36,791 nucleotides of DNA, taken from the NCBI RefSeq assembly GCF_007096885.1, contig NZ_VJNO01000055.1, positions 1-36,791 on the forward strand, read 5' to 3'. The translations under genes and the position numbers were made by a program. Origin of the DNA: Streptomyces sp. 130. GTDB taxonomy: Bacteria > Actinomycetota > Actinomycetes > Streptomycetales > Streptomycetaceae. Of the stretch, positions 15,452-24,720 are shown piece by piece (position 1 is the first letter of the stretch; each line of letters starts with the position of its first letter). The notes beneath the pieces were generated by a model. It was given only the letters and a program-made list of their open reading frames with translations. It had not been told where the DNA came from and did not search any database.

Positions 15452-18400
15452 GTGAAACGTCCGTACCCGCGCGTGCCCGCACGCAGAACGGCGACCGCGG
15501 TCGTCGCCGCCGCCCTGTGCGCGGCCCTGGTGCCCGCGCTGCCCGCCGCCGCGGCCCGGCCGCCCGTCGCGCCCTCGGACGCCAAGCTGGCCGGCCAGGC
15601 CACCCGGCACGACCTGACCCGCGAGCAGTTCTACTTCGTGATGCCCGACCGGTTCGCCAACGGCGACACCCGCAACGACCGGGGCGGGCTGACCGGTTCG
15701 CGTCTGGAGACCGGCTACGACCCCACCGACAAGGGGTTCTACCAGGGCGGCGACCTCAAGGGGCTGACCGACCGGCTCGACTACATCAAGGGGCTCGGCA
15801 CCACCGCCATCTGGCTCGCGCCCATCTTCGAGAACCGGCCCGTGCAGGGCACCGGCAAGGACGCCTCGGCCGGCTACCACGGCTACTGGATCACCGACTT
15901 CACCCGGGTCGACCCGCACTTCGGCACCAACGCCGACCTGACGAAGCTGATCGACAAGGCCCACCGCAAGGGCATGAAGGTCTTCTTCGACGTCATCACC
16001 AACCACACCGCCGACACCGTCGACTACGCCGAGAAGACCTACGGCTACAAGTCCAAGGGCGCCTACCCCTACCTCGACCGCGACGGGCGCCCCTTCGACG
16101 ACGCCGCCGGCATGGCGAAGGTGGACGCCGACTCCTTCCCGTACAAGCCGGTGAGCGGCGGCGGCAAGACGCCTTCCTGGCTCAACGACCCGACGATGTA
16201 CCACAACCGCGGCGACTCCACGTACGCCGGCGAGTCCACCACGTACGGCGACTTCTCCGGGCTGGACGACCTGTGGACCGAGCGGCCCGAGGTCGTCTCC
16301 GGCATGGAGAAGATCTACGAGAAGTGGGTCCGGGACTTCGACATCGATGGGTTCCGGATCGACACCGTCAAACACGTCGACATGGACTTCTGGACCCAGT
16401 GGGCCACCGCGCTCGACGCCTACGCGGCCAGGCACGGGCGCGAGGACTTCTTCATGTTCGGCGAGGTCTACTCCTCGGACACCGCCGTCACCTCGCCGTA
16501 CGTCACGCAGGGCCGGCTGGACGCCACACTCGACTTCCCCTTCCAGGAGGCGGCCCGCCAGTACGCCTCGCAGGGCGCCCCCGCCTCGAAGCTCGCCGCC
16601 GTCTTCGCCGACGACTACCGCTACACCACCGACAAGGCCAACGCCTATGAGCAGGTGACCTTCCTCGGCAACCACGACATGGGCCGCATCGGGACCTTCC
16701 TGAAGCAGGACAACCCCGAGGCCGGCGACGCGGAGCTGGTGAAGCGCGCGGAGCTCGCCAACGAGCTGATGTTCCTCAGCCGGGGCAACCCCGTCGTCTA
16801 CTACGGCGACGAGCAGGGCTTCACGGGCGCCGGCGGCGACAAGGACGCCCGCCAGACGATGTTCGCCTCGAAGACCGCCGACTACCTGGACGACGACGAG
16901 CTGGGCACCGATCGCACCCACGCCTCGGACGCGTACGACGAGACCCACCCGCTCTACCGTGCAATCGCCGCCCTCTCGAAGCTGACCCGGGACCACCCGG
17001 CGCTCCGCGACGGCGTCCAGACCGAGCGGTACGCCGAGGGCTCGGTGTACGCCTTCTCGCGTACGGACGCCAAGCGCGGCGACGAATACCTGGTCGCCGT
17101 CAACAACGGCACCGCCGCGAAGACCGTCGAGCTGCCCACCGGGTCCGCCCGCATGGACTTCCGCACCCTGTACGGCGGTTCCGGCACGGTCCGCAGCGGT
17201 GCCGACAAGAAGATCACGGTCACCGTCCCGGCCCTGTCGAGCATCGTGCTCCGCGCCGCCAAGCCCCTCGCGGCCCCCACGGCCAAGCCCTCCGTCACCC
17301 TGAAGGCCCCCGCCGCCGGAGCCACCGGCACCGTCGAGCTCACCGCCGACGTGGACGGCGGCTCGCTCAACCGGGTCGTCTTCGCCGCCCAGACCGGCAA
17401 CGGCAAGTGGACCACCCTCGGCACCGCCGACCACGCCCCGTACAAGGTCACCCAGACGCTGAGCGACAAGACCGCCGCCGGCACACCGCTGCGCTACAAG
17501 GCCGTCGTGGTGGACCGCGCCGGCCGCACCGCGAGCGCCACCGCCTCGTCCACCGCCGGACAGGCGCCCGCGCCCGCCAAGCCCGTCGCCGTCGAGCGCG
17601 ACTACGCCGTCGTCCACTACAAGCGCGCCGACGGCGACTACGACGGCTGGCAGCTGAGGTCCGGCGGGGCCACGGCCGCCTTCGCCGGGCGCGACGCGTA
17701 CGGCGCGTTCGCGTGGATCGCGGTGCCCGAGGGCGCCGCCACCGTCCCGTACACCGTCGAGAAGAGCGGCGCCGCGGACGGGCCCGAGCGCAGCGTGGAC
17801 CTCGCGAAGACCGGTGAGGTGTGGATCGCGCAGGGCGAGGACGGCCAGGCGGACACCGCGCCCGACGGCGCCTACCCGGACCAGGACACCACCAAGGCCG
17901 TCCTGCACTACTACCGGGCCGACGGCGACTACGACGGCTGGGGGCTGCACACCTGGACCGGTGCGAAGGAGCCCACGGACTGGGCCAAGCCGCTCCAGCC
18001 CGTGCAGAAGGACGCCTCCGGGCTCACCTTCGAGGTCCCGCTCACCGACGGGGCCACCTCGCTCAGCTACATCCTGCACCGGGGCGACGAGAAGGACCTC
18101 CCCAGCGACCAGTCCCTCGATCTCGCCACGTACGGCCACGAGGTGTGGCTCATCGGCGGCAAGGCCGGCTACCTGCTCCCGCAGGCCGGCGGCGTACCGA
18201 CGCCCGACCTCACCAAGGCCGAGGCGCAGTGGATCGACGCCGGCACCGTCGTCTGGAAGGTGAAGGCCACCGAGGCCACCAGCCAGCAGCTCGTGTACGC
18301 GCCGGGCGGCGGCATCACCGTCGAGGACGGCGCCCTCAGCGACGAGGGCCAGTGGCTGCGGCTCACCCCGTCCGCGCTGACCGACGCCCAGAAGGCGAAG

Positions 18401-20776
18401 TACCCGCACCTCAAGGACTACCCGGCCTTCACCGTCGACGCCCGGGACCGCGACCGCGTCCGCGAGGCCCTGCGCGGCCAGCTGATCGCCACGCAGCGCG
18501 CCGCCAACGGGGCCCTGCTCGCCGCCACCGGGGTGCAGAGCGCCGGAGTCCTCGACGACCTCTACGGCGAGAGGGCGAGCGGCGCCGCCCTCGGCCCGGT
18601 CTTCCGCCACGGCACCCCCACCCTCTCGGTGTGGGCGCCCACCGCCCGTACCGTCGCGCTCGAACTCGACGGGAAGACCGTGCCCATGCGGCGCGACGAC
18701 CGCACCGGCGTCTGGTCCGTCACCGGGAAGAAGAGCTGGACCGGCAAGCCGTACCGGTACGTCGTGGACGTCTGGGCGCCCACCGTCCAGAAGCTCGTCA
18801 CCAACAAGGTCACCGACCCCTACTCCACCGCCCTCACCGCCGACTCCGCCCGCAGCCTCGTCGTGGACCTGACGGACCGCGAGCTCGCCCCCAAGGGCTG
18901 GGACACCCTCCGCAAGCCCGCCGCCGTGCCGCTGCGCGACGCCCGGATCCAGGAGCTCCAGATCCGCGACTTCTCCATCGCGGACCCCACCTCGAAGCAC
19001 CCCGGCGAGTACCTGGCCTTCACCGACACCCGCTCCGACGGGATGAAGCACCTCGAGCAGCTCGCCGACGCGGGCACCAGCTACGTCCACCTGCTGCCCG
19101 CCTTCGACATCGGCACCATCCCCGAGAAGAAGCAGGACCAGCACAAGCCCGCCTGCGACCTGTCCGTCTACGCCCCCGACTCCGCCGAACAGCAGGCGTG
19201 CGTGGCGAAGGCCGCCGCGAAGGACGCCTTCAACTGGGGCTACGACCCGCTGCACTACACCGTCCCGGAGGGCAGCTACGCCTCCGACCCGGACGGCACG
19301 AAGCGCACGGTCGAGTTCCGGCAGATGGTCCAGGGCATCAACGGCGCCGGACTGCGCACCGTCATGGACGTCGTCTACAACCACACCGTCGCCTCCGGCC
19401 AGGACGGCAAGTCCGTCCTCGACCGGATCGTGCCCGGCTACTACCAGCGGCTCCTGGAGGACGGCACCGTCGCCACCTCCACCTGCTGCGCCAACACCGC
19501 CCCCGAGAACACCATGATGGGCAAGCTCGTCGTGGACTCGGTCGTCACCTGGGCCAAGGAGTACAAGGTCGACGGCTTCCGCTTCGACCTGATGGGCCAC
19601 CACCCCAAGGCCAACATCCTGGCCGTCCGCAAGGCCCTCGACGCGCTGACCGTCGCCGAGGACGGCGTGGACGGCAAGAAGATCATCCTGTACGGGGAGG
19701 GCTGGAACTTCGGCGAGGTCGCCGACGACGCCCGCTTCGTCCAGGCCACCCAGAAGAACATGGCCGGCACCGGCATCGCCACCTTCTCCGACCGGGCCCG
19801 CGACGCCGTACGCGGCGGCTCCCCGTTCGACGAGGACCCCGGCGTGCAGGGCTTCGCCACCGGCCTCTACACCGACCCCAACGCCTCCACCGCCAACGGC
19901 ACGCGGGCCGAGCAGAAGGCCCGCCTGCTGCACTACCAGGACCTGATCAAGGTCGGCCTCACCGGCAACCTCGCCGACTACACCTTCACCGACACCTCCG
20001 GGAACACCGTCAAGGGCTCCGGCGTCGACTACAACGGCGCCCCGGCCGGCTACGCCGCCGCACCCGGTGACGCCCTCGCCTACGCCGACGCCCACGACAA
20101 CGAGACCCTGTACGACGCGCTCGCCTACAAGCTCCCGGCGGGCACCCCGGCCGCCGACCGGGCCCGCGCGCAGGTCCTGGCCATGGCGACGGCGGCCCTC
20201 TCCCAGGGCCCCGCGCTCTCCCAGGCCGGCACGGACCTGCTGCGCTCCAAGTCGCTGGACCGCAACTCCTTCGACAGCGGCGACTGGTTCAACGCCCTGC
20301 ACTGGGACTGCCGGGCCGGCAACGGCTTCGGGCGCGGACTGCCGCCGGCCGCGGACAACGAGGCCAAGTGGCCCTACGCGAAGCCCCTGCTGACCGACGC
20401 CACGGTCACCCCGGGCTGCGCGCAGATCAACGGGGCCTCGGCCGCCTACCGCGACCTGCTCACCATCCGCACCACGGAGAAGGACTTCGGTCTGGCCACC
20501 GCCGCGCAGGTGCGGGCCCGGCTGTCCTTCCCGCTCTCCGGCGCGGACGAGACCCCCGGCGTGATCACCATGCGCCTCGGCAGGCTCGTCGTCGTCTTCA
20601 ACGCCACGCCCGGCACCACGACCCAGAAGGTCACCGCGCTGGCCGGCGAGAACTACGCCCTGCACCCCGTGCAGGCGAAGGGCGCGGATTCTACCGTCAA
20701 GAAGTCCTCGTACGAGCGGAGTTCGGGCAGCTTCACCGTTCCGGGACGCACGGTGGCGGTGTTCACCCTGCGCTGA
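15452..20776 (+). CDS. pulA: Secreted two-catalytic-domain amylase-pullulanase
   Basis: A 1774-residue extracellular enzyme with two GH13 centres. Order: signal peptide (about 1-34); amylase-type barrel with D304 (IDGFRIDTVKH), E338 (MFGEVY) and D409 (LGNHDMGR); beta-rich segment (about 610-705); two pullulanase-associated carbohydrate-binding modules (CBM41/PUD-like), each with RADGDYDGW (near 720 and 820); pullulanase N-terminal domain and CBM48-like region (LSVWAPTARTVALELDG near 1060); pullulanase barrel with D1379 (DGFRFDLMGHH), E1416 (LYGEGWNF) and D1549 (DAHDNETL); C-terminal DUF3372-like domain. It should cut both alpha-1,4 and alpha-1,6 bonds. Start is GTG with AGGAGAG upstream. S. 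coelicolor is recalled to encode a similar enzyme. Both active sites look intact. Confidence 0.93.
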   Translation: MKRPYPRVPARRTATAVVAAALCAALVPALPAAAARPPVAPSDAKLAGQATRHDLTREQFYFVMPDRFANGDTRNDRGGLTGSRLETGYDPTDKGFYQGGDLKGLTDRLDYIKGLGTTAIWLAPIFENRPVQGTGKDASAGYHGYWITDFTRVDPHFGTNADLTKLIDKAHRKGMKVFFDVITNHTADTVDYAEKTYGYKSKGAYPYLDRDGRPFDDAAGMAKVDADSFPYKPVSGGGKTPSWLNDPTMYHNRGDSTYAGESTTYGDFSGLDDLWTERPEVVSGMEKIYEKWVRDFDIDGFRIDTVKHVDMDFWTQWATALDAYAARHGREDFFMFGEVYSSDTAVTSPYVTQGRLDATLDFPFQEAARQYASQGAPASKLAAVFADDYRYTTDKANAYEQVTFLGNHDMGRIGTFLKQDNPEAGDAELVKRAELANELMFLSRGNPVVYYGDEQGFTGAGGDKDARQTMFASKTADYLDDDELGTDRTHASDAYDETHPLYRAIAALSKLTRDHPALRDGVQTERYAEGSVYAFSRTDAKRGDEYLVAVNNGTAAKTVELPTGSARMDFRTLYGGSGTVRSGADKKITVTVPALSSIVLRAAKPLAAPTAKPSVTLKAPAAGATGTVELTADVDGGSLNRVVFAAQTGNGKWTTLGTADHAPYKVTQTLSDKTAAGTPLRYKAVVVDRAGRTASATASSTAGQAPAPAKPVAVERDYAVVHYKRADGDYDGWQLRSGGATAAFAGRDAYGAFAWIAVPEGAATVPYTVEKSGAADGPERSVDLAKTGEVWIAQGEDGQADTAPDGAYPDQDTTKAVLHYYRADGDYDGWGLHTWTGAKEPTDWAKPLQPVQKDASGLTFEVPLTDGATSLSYILHRGDEKDLPSDQSLDLATYGHEVWLIGGKAGYLLPQAGGVPTPDLTKAEAQWIDAGTVVWKVKATEATSQQLVYAPGGGITVEDGALSDEGQWLRLTPSALTDAQKAKYPHLKDYPAFTVDARDRDRVREALRGQLIATQRAANGALLAATGVQSAGVLDDLYGERASGAALGPVFRHGTPTLSVWAPTARTVALELDGKTVPMRRDDRTGVWSVTGKKSWTGKPYRYVVDVWAPTVQKLVTNKVTDPYSTALTADSARSLVVDLTDRELAPKGWDTLRKPAAVPLRDARIQELQIRDFSIADPTSKHPGEYLAFTDTRSDGMKHLEQLADAGTSYVHLLPAFDIGTIPEKKQDQHKPACDLSVYAPDSAEQQACVAKAAAKDAFNWGYDPLHYTVPEGSYASDPDGTKRTVEFRQMVQGINGAGLRTVMDVVYNHTVASGQDGKSVLDRIVPGYYQRLLEDGTVATSTCCANTAPENTMMGKLVVDSVVTWAKEYKVDGFRFDLMGHHPKANILAVRKALDALTVAEDGVDGKKIILYGEGWNFGEVADDARFVQATQKNMAGTGIATFSDRARDAVRGGSPFDEDPGVQGFATGLYTDPNASTANGTRAEQKARLLHYQDLIKVGLTGNLADYTFTDTSGNTVKGSGVDYNGAPAGYAAAPGDALAYADAHDNETLYDALAYKLPAGTPAADRARAQVLAMATAALSQGPALSQAGTDLLRSKSLDRNSFDSGDWFNALHWDCRAGNGFGRGLPPAADNEAKWPYAKPLLTDATVTPGCAQINGASAAYRDLLTIRTTEKDFGLATAAQVRARLSFPLSGADETPGVITMRLGRLVVVFNATPGTTTQKVTALAGENYALHPVQAKGADSTVKKSSYERSSGSFTVPGRTVAVFTLR

Positions 20777-20804
20777 CCGCCACAGGACTACCGTATGGGC
20801 AGCC

Positions 20805-20836
20805 GCCCGGGGGTGTCGCTCCACACACCCCCGGGC
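20805..20836 (+). terminator. Intrinsic-type terminator of pulA
   Basis: GCCCGGGGGTGT (20805-20816) and ACACCCCCGGGC (20825-20836) form a perfect 12-bp stem with an 8-nt loop, 29 nt after the pulA stop codon. A short pyrimidine stretch (CTTTCACTCC) follows. It separates the starch block from the next gene. Confidence 0.75.
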
Positions 20837-20871
20837 ACGCCTTTCACTCCACCTGTGCAGCGACGGTGACG

Positions 20872-22908
20872 ATGGCCAGCAACCTCCCCGAGGAGACCAC
20901 CAGCTTTGTCGGACGGGCGGCCGAGCTCACCGGGCTCGAACACGCCCTCGCCACCGGCCGGCTGACCACCCTCACCGGCACCGGGGGCGTCGGCAAGACC
21001 CGGCTCGCCCTCCGCGCCGCCCGCCGCGCCGCCCCCGGCTACCGCGACGGAGTCCGGTGGGCCGACCTCGCCCCGCTGCACGACGACGAACTCCTGCTCG
21101 CCACCGTCTCCGACGCGGTCGGCCTCAGCGACCACACCCTGCGCCCGCCCATCGACGTGCTGTGCGAATGGCTCGCCGACAAACAGCTCCTGCTCGTCCT
21201 GGACTCCTGCGAGCACCTGCGCCCCGCCTGCGCCCACCTCCTCGGCGAGATCCTGACCACCTCGCCCGGGCTCACCGTCCTCGCCACCAGCCGCCAGCCC
21301 CTGGACCTGCGGGGCGAACAGGTCGTGGAGGTCGACCCGCTGTCCGTCGACGGCGCCGCCGACGCCCTCACCCTCTTCCGGGAACGCGCCACCGCCGCCG
21401 CCCCCGCCACCCCGTTCCGGGAACCCGGCACCGCCGAGGCCGCCGCCGACATCTGCCGCCGCCTCGACGGCATCCCGCTCGCCATCGAACTCGCCGCCGC
21501 GGCGGTCGGCCGGCAGAGCGTCCAGGAGATCGCCCAGCGCCTCGCCACCCGGCTCGACACCTTCGCCGACGCCTCCCTGCGTCCGGTCCGCCACCGCACC
21601 CTGCGCACCACCATCGGCTGGTCCCACGAGCTGTGCACCCCGCTCGAACGGCTGCTGTGGGCCCGGCTCACCGTGCTGCGCGGCGACTTCGACGAGGACA
21701 CCGCCGTCACCGTCTGCACCGGTGGCCCCCTCACCGAGGACGGCGTCCGCGCCGCCCTGCGCGGCCTGGCCGCCAAGTCCGTCGTCACCCGCGAGGGCAC
21801 CCGCCACCGCATGCTCGACACCCTGCGCGAGTACGGCCGGATGTGGCTCGCGGAGCTCGGCGAGGACCGGGCCGCCGCCGACCGGCACGCCGCCTGCTTC
21901 CTGAGCCTCGCCCGCAACGCCCACGCCGGCTGGACCGGCGACGACCAGATCCTCTGGTACCACCGCATCGCCGACGCGCACGCCGACCTGTGCGCCGCGC
22001 TCGACCACCTCCTCGACCACGACCCCGCCGCCGCCCAGGAGATGGCCGGCCGGATCGGCTTCTTCTGGTGCTGCTGCGGCCACCTTCCGCAGACCCGGGG
22101 GTACGCCCAGCGCGCCCTGGACACCGGACCGGGCAGCGGCCCCCACCGCACCCGGGCGCTGTGGGTGCTCGGCATCTGCGTCCTGCTCCAGGGCGACTAC
22201 CCGGCCGCCGAGCGCATCGGCCGCGAGTGCGTCCGCGAGGCCGCCGCCGACGGCACCGACGAGGGCATCCTCGCCGCCGCCTATCTGCGCGGGCTCACCC
22301 ACCTGATGACCGGCGAACCCGAGAAGGGCCTGCGCGAGTCGCGCCGGGTGCTGCGGACCACCGCGTCCGGCACCCGGCTCGAAGCGGCCTACCGGCTGCG
22401 CTGCCACCTCATCACCGTCTTCGCCCTCACCGGCCTCGGCCGGCTGGAGGAGGCCGCCTCGGCCGCCGTCGTGCTGCGGGCGGCCTGCGACGCCCAGGAC
22501 GAGTGCTGGACCCGGTCCTACGTGGACTACCAACTCGCCCTGATCGCCCTGCTGCAGGGCCGCGCCGCCCCCGCCGCCGCGCACGCCCGGGCCATGCTCA
22601 CCGGCAAGCACCGGCTCCGCGACCGCTTCGGCATCGCGCTCGGCCTGGACGTCCTGGCCGCCGCCATCGCCGCCCAGGGCGAGGGGGCCAGGGCCGCCCG
22701 CGTCTACGGCACCGGACAGGTCTACTGGCGCATGGTCGGCCACCCCCAGCGCGGCACCCCCGAGCTGGGACCGGTGCGCGAGACCTGCGAGCGGCGCGCC
22801 CGGGAGGCGGTCGGCGACGCGGCGTACCGGCGGGCGTTCGAACAGGGCCGGGCCGACAGCGCGGAGGCGGGCCTCGCGCTGGCGCTGCACGGCGAACTGC
22901 TCACCTGA
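20872..22908 (+). CDS. STAND/AfsR-like ATPase with TPR-type repeats, no DNA-binding domain
   Basis: A 678-residue protein starting almost directly with the NTPase. Walker A is GTGGVGKT (36-43), Walker B LLLVLDSCEH (D111), followed by TSRQPLDL and the LDGIPLAIELAAA segment of the LuxR/AfsR STAND families. A winged-helix-like stretch and a helical TPR-like half (about 380-640) follow. Relatives normally carry either an N-terminal SARP/BTAD module or a C-terminal LuxR helix-turn-helix. This one ends at ALALHGELLT with neither, so it is probably a signalling or truncated regulator rather than a DNA-binding activator. The ATG at 20872 was chosen; GTG at 20866 is possible. It follows the pulA terminator and may or may not act on the starch genes. 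Confidence 0.8.
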   Translation: MASNLPEETTSFVGRAAELTGLEHALATGRLTTLTGTGGVGKTRLALRAARRAAPGYRDGVRWADLAPLHDDELLLATVSDAVGLSDHTLRPPIDVLCEWLADKQLLLVLDSCEHLRPACAHLLGEILTTSPGLTVLATSRQPLDLRGEQVVEVDPLSVDGAADALTLFRERATAAAPATPFREPGTAEAAADICRRLDGIPLAIELAAAAVGRQSVQEIAQRLATRLDTFADASLRPVRHRTLRTTIGWSHELCTPLERLLWARLTVLRGDFDEDTAVTVCTGGPLTEDGVRAALRGLAAKSVVTREGTRHRMLDTLREYGRMWLAELGEDRAAADRHAACFLSLARNAHAGWTGDDQILWYHRIADAHADLCAALDHLLDHDPAAAQEMAGRIGFFWCCCGHLPQTRGYAQRALDTGPGSGPHRTRALWVLGICVLLQGDYPAAERIGRECVREAAADGTDEGILAAAYLRGLTHLMTGEPEKGLRESRRVLRTTASGTRLEAAYRLRCHLITVFALTGLGRLEEAASAAVVLRAACDAQDECWTRSYVDYQLALIALLQGRAAPAAAHARAMLTGKHRLRDRFGIALGLDVLAAAIAAQGEGARAARVYGTGQVYWRMVGHPQRGTPELGPVRETCERRAREAVGDAAYRRAFEQGRADSAEAGLALALHGELLT

Positions 22909-23032
22909 CGGGGCACCCCTCAGGCCCGGACGTCACACCCCCGTCTGCCTGGCGGACACCTGTTGTGCGACCCGCGCCGGTCCGGGGAGGCTGGGCGGCG
23001 TCCGTCCCCGCCCGACCGCCCCGGAGGCCGTC

Positions 23033-23383
23033 ATGCCGCAGATCACCGTCGACTACTCCGCCGAGCTCGCCGGAGCCTTCGACCGCCCCGCGTTCGCCCT
23101 CGCGCTGCACCCGGTCGTCGCCGCGACCGTCGACACCAAGACCGCCGCCTGCAAGACCCGGTTCCGCCGGGCCGAGGAGACCGTGGTCGGGGACGCGCCG
23201 GCCGGCGACGCGCTCGTGCACGTGGACATCTCGCTGCTGCCCGGCCGCACCCCGCAGACCAAGGCCCGGCTCACCGAGGCCGTCCTGGAGCTCCTGCGCG
23301 ACCACGTCGGCACCGTCACCGGTCTGACTCCGCACCTCTCGGCGGAGGTCCGGGACCTGGACCCCTCCTACCGCAAGGTCTGA
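23033..23383 (+). CDS. Tautomerase-superfamily isomerase (CHMI-like)
   Basis: A 116-residue protein of the 5-carboxymethyl-2-hydroxymuconate isomerase type. The mature N-terminus would be Pro (MPQITVDYS), the catalytic base of tautomerases, and the RPAFALALHPVVA and TKTAACKTRFRR segments fit that family. CHMI catalyses a keto-enol step in homoprotocatechuate breakdown, but no other gene of that pathway is nearby, so the physiological substrate is unknown. GGAGG lies 5 nt before the ATG. It is monocistronic by appearance, 124 nt after the STAND gene. Confidence 0.8.
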   Translation: MPQITVDYSAELAGAFDRPAFALALHPVVAATVDTKTAACKTRFRRAEETVVGDAPAGDALVHVDISLLPGRTPQTKARLTEAVLELLRDHVGTVTGLTPHLSAEVRDLDPSYRKV

Positions 23384-23457
23384 CCCGGCCCGGGTGCAAC
23401 CCGGACGGCGCGCCACGGCACTTACCGGGTGAGACCGTCTTCGGAAGGAACCACCCC

Positions 23458-24681
23458 GTGCTGAAGTACAGCCGCCGCACACTGCTCCACGCCGCCGTGG
23501 CCACGGCCGCCCTGACCGTCGCCCTGTCCGCGCCCGTGCCCGCCTCCGCGCTGGACGGGGCCGCACGCGCCTGGGCGGTCGAGGCGGCCCCGTACAGCGA
23601 CGCCACGCTCCTCGACATCGCCAGCATGGGGCGGGGGAGGACCTGGGCGGCCGGGTTCACCATCCGCGACGAGGGCAAGGTGACCCGCTTCCAGCCCGTC
23701 GTCGCCGAACGCGCCGAGCCCGGGGCGGCGTGGACGCCCGTGCCCTCGGCGACCACCGCCGCCGGGGACGTCAGCAGCCGCGTCAACGCCATGGACGCGA
23801 ACGGCGGCCGTGACGTGTGGCTCGTCGGCGACGACTCCGCCGCCCTCGACGGGCGGGTCTACACCCAGCACTTCGACGGCGGGAGCTGGCAGGTCGTGCC
23901 GGTGGAGCTGCCGGAGAAGTCGGCGGCCGGCTCCCTGCTGGACGTGGACGCCAGGCAGGGAGGCGCCTGGGCCGCCGGTACCGCGCAGATCGAGGTATCC
24001 CGCACCTGGAACGAGGCGAAGGGGACCTGGAACATCCAGTACCGGAACGCCGGCATCGTCCGCCACTTCGACGGGACGGCCTGGCGTGACGTGCCGCTGC
24101 CCGAACTGCCCGGCGACTACTGGTACCTGAACGGCGTCCGGGCGGTCGCCGACGACGACGTCTGGGCGGCGGGCTACGACGGCGACAGCGGCAGCCCGCT
24201 GCTGCTGCACTACGACGGCTCCTCCTGGCAGCGGGTGGACGCCCCCGGCGTCACGGACACCCCCGGCCAGGCCCAGAAGCTCGCCGTGGCCGAGGACGGC
24301 GCGGTGTGGGTGGTCGGCGAGGACTGGTCGCCCGAGGACGGGTCGACGCGCGCCCTGGTCGCCCGCCACGACGCGACCGGCTGGCACGAGCTCGCCGTGC
24401 CGGACGTGCCCGCGCGGCTCTTCGGCCTCACCGCACGCTCCGGAGGCGGGATCGCCGTCGTCGGCCAGACCCTCGGCGAGCGGCGCGACGCGCTGGCGTG
24501 GGCGTGGCAGCCGACGGGCCGCAGCCACTGGAAGGACCTCGGACTCCCGCAGCCCGCGGCGACGGGTCCCGCGGAGAACGTCGCGAGCGCGGTGACCGGA
24601 GGCCGGGCGGGGCTCACGGTGGTCGGCACCTCGACCGCCGAGGGCGCGGAGCCCCAGCCGTTCGTGTCCGTACGGCCCTGA
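23458..24681 (+). CDS. Putative Tat-exported repeat (beta-propeller-like) protein
   Basis: A 407-residue secreted protein. The N-terminus has a twin-arginine motif (SRRTLL, residues 5-10), a hydrophobic stretch and an Ala-x-Ala-type cleavage region ending near PVPASA (about residue 31). The mature part contains at least four repeats of the form DVWxxGDD/GAWAAG/DVWAAGYDGD/AVWVVGEDW alternating with HFDGxxWxxVPxP, typical of a beta-propeller in which each blade contributes a Trp. No catalytic motif is recognised; carbohydrate or peptidoglycan binding is possible. GTG at 23458 is preferred, with GGAAGGAA 8 nt upstream. It converges on the TetR gene. Confidence 0.75.
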   Translation: MLKYSRRTLLHAAVATAALTVALSAPVPASALDGAARAWAVEAAPYSDATLLDIASMGRGRTWAAGFTIRDEGKVTRFQPVVAERAEPGAAWTPVPSATTAAGDVSSRVNAMDANGGRDVWLVGDDSAALDGRVYTQHFDGGSWQVVPVELPEKSAAGSLLDVDARQGGAWAAGTAQIEVSRTWNEAKGTWNIQYRNAGIVRHFDGTAWRDVPLPELPGDYWYLNGVRAVADDDVWAAGYDGDSGSPLLLHYDGSSWQRVDAPGVTDTPGQAQKLAVAEDGAVWVVGEDWSPEDGSTRALVARHDATGWHELAVPDVPARLFGLTARSGGGIAVVGQTLGERRDALAWAWQPTGRSHWKDLGLPQPAATGPAENVASAVTGGRAGLTVVGTSTAEGAEPQPFVSVRP

Positions 24682-24685
24682 CCCC

Positions 24686-24720
24686 CGGGTGGCGGCGCGC
24701 GACCCCTCGCGTGCCGCCCG
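24686..24720. terminator. Hairpin between convergent secreted-protein and TetR genes
   Basis: CGGGTGGC... (from 24686) pairs with ...GCCGCCCG (to 24720), with one G-U-type pair and a bulge, filling the 39-nt gap between convergent stop codons. Confidence 0.45.

Noticed and set aside
13610..20824. Very long open reading frame on the minus strand opposite aml and pulA
   Set aside because: It is a mirror of strong GC third-position bias in two clear sense genes; its translation is low-complexity Gly/Val/Leu/Asp with no domain.
23033..23383. Aromatic catabolism gene cluster implied by the CHMI-like gene
   Set aside because: No other homoprotocatechuate pathway gene is nearby; the gene appears alone.
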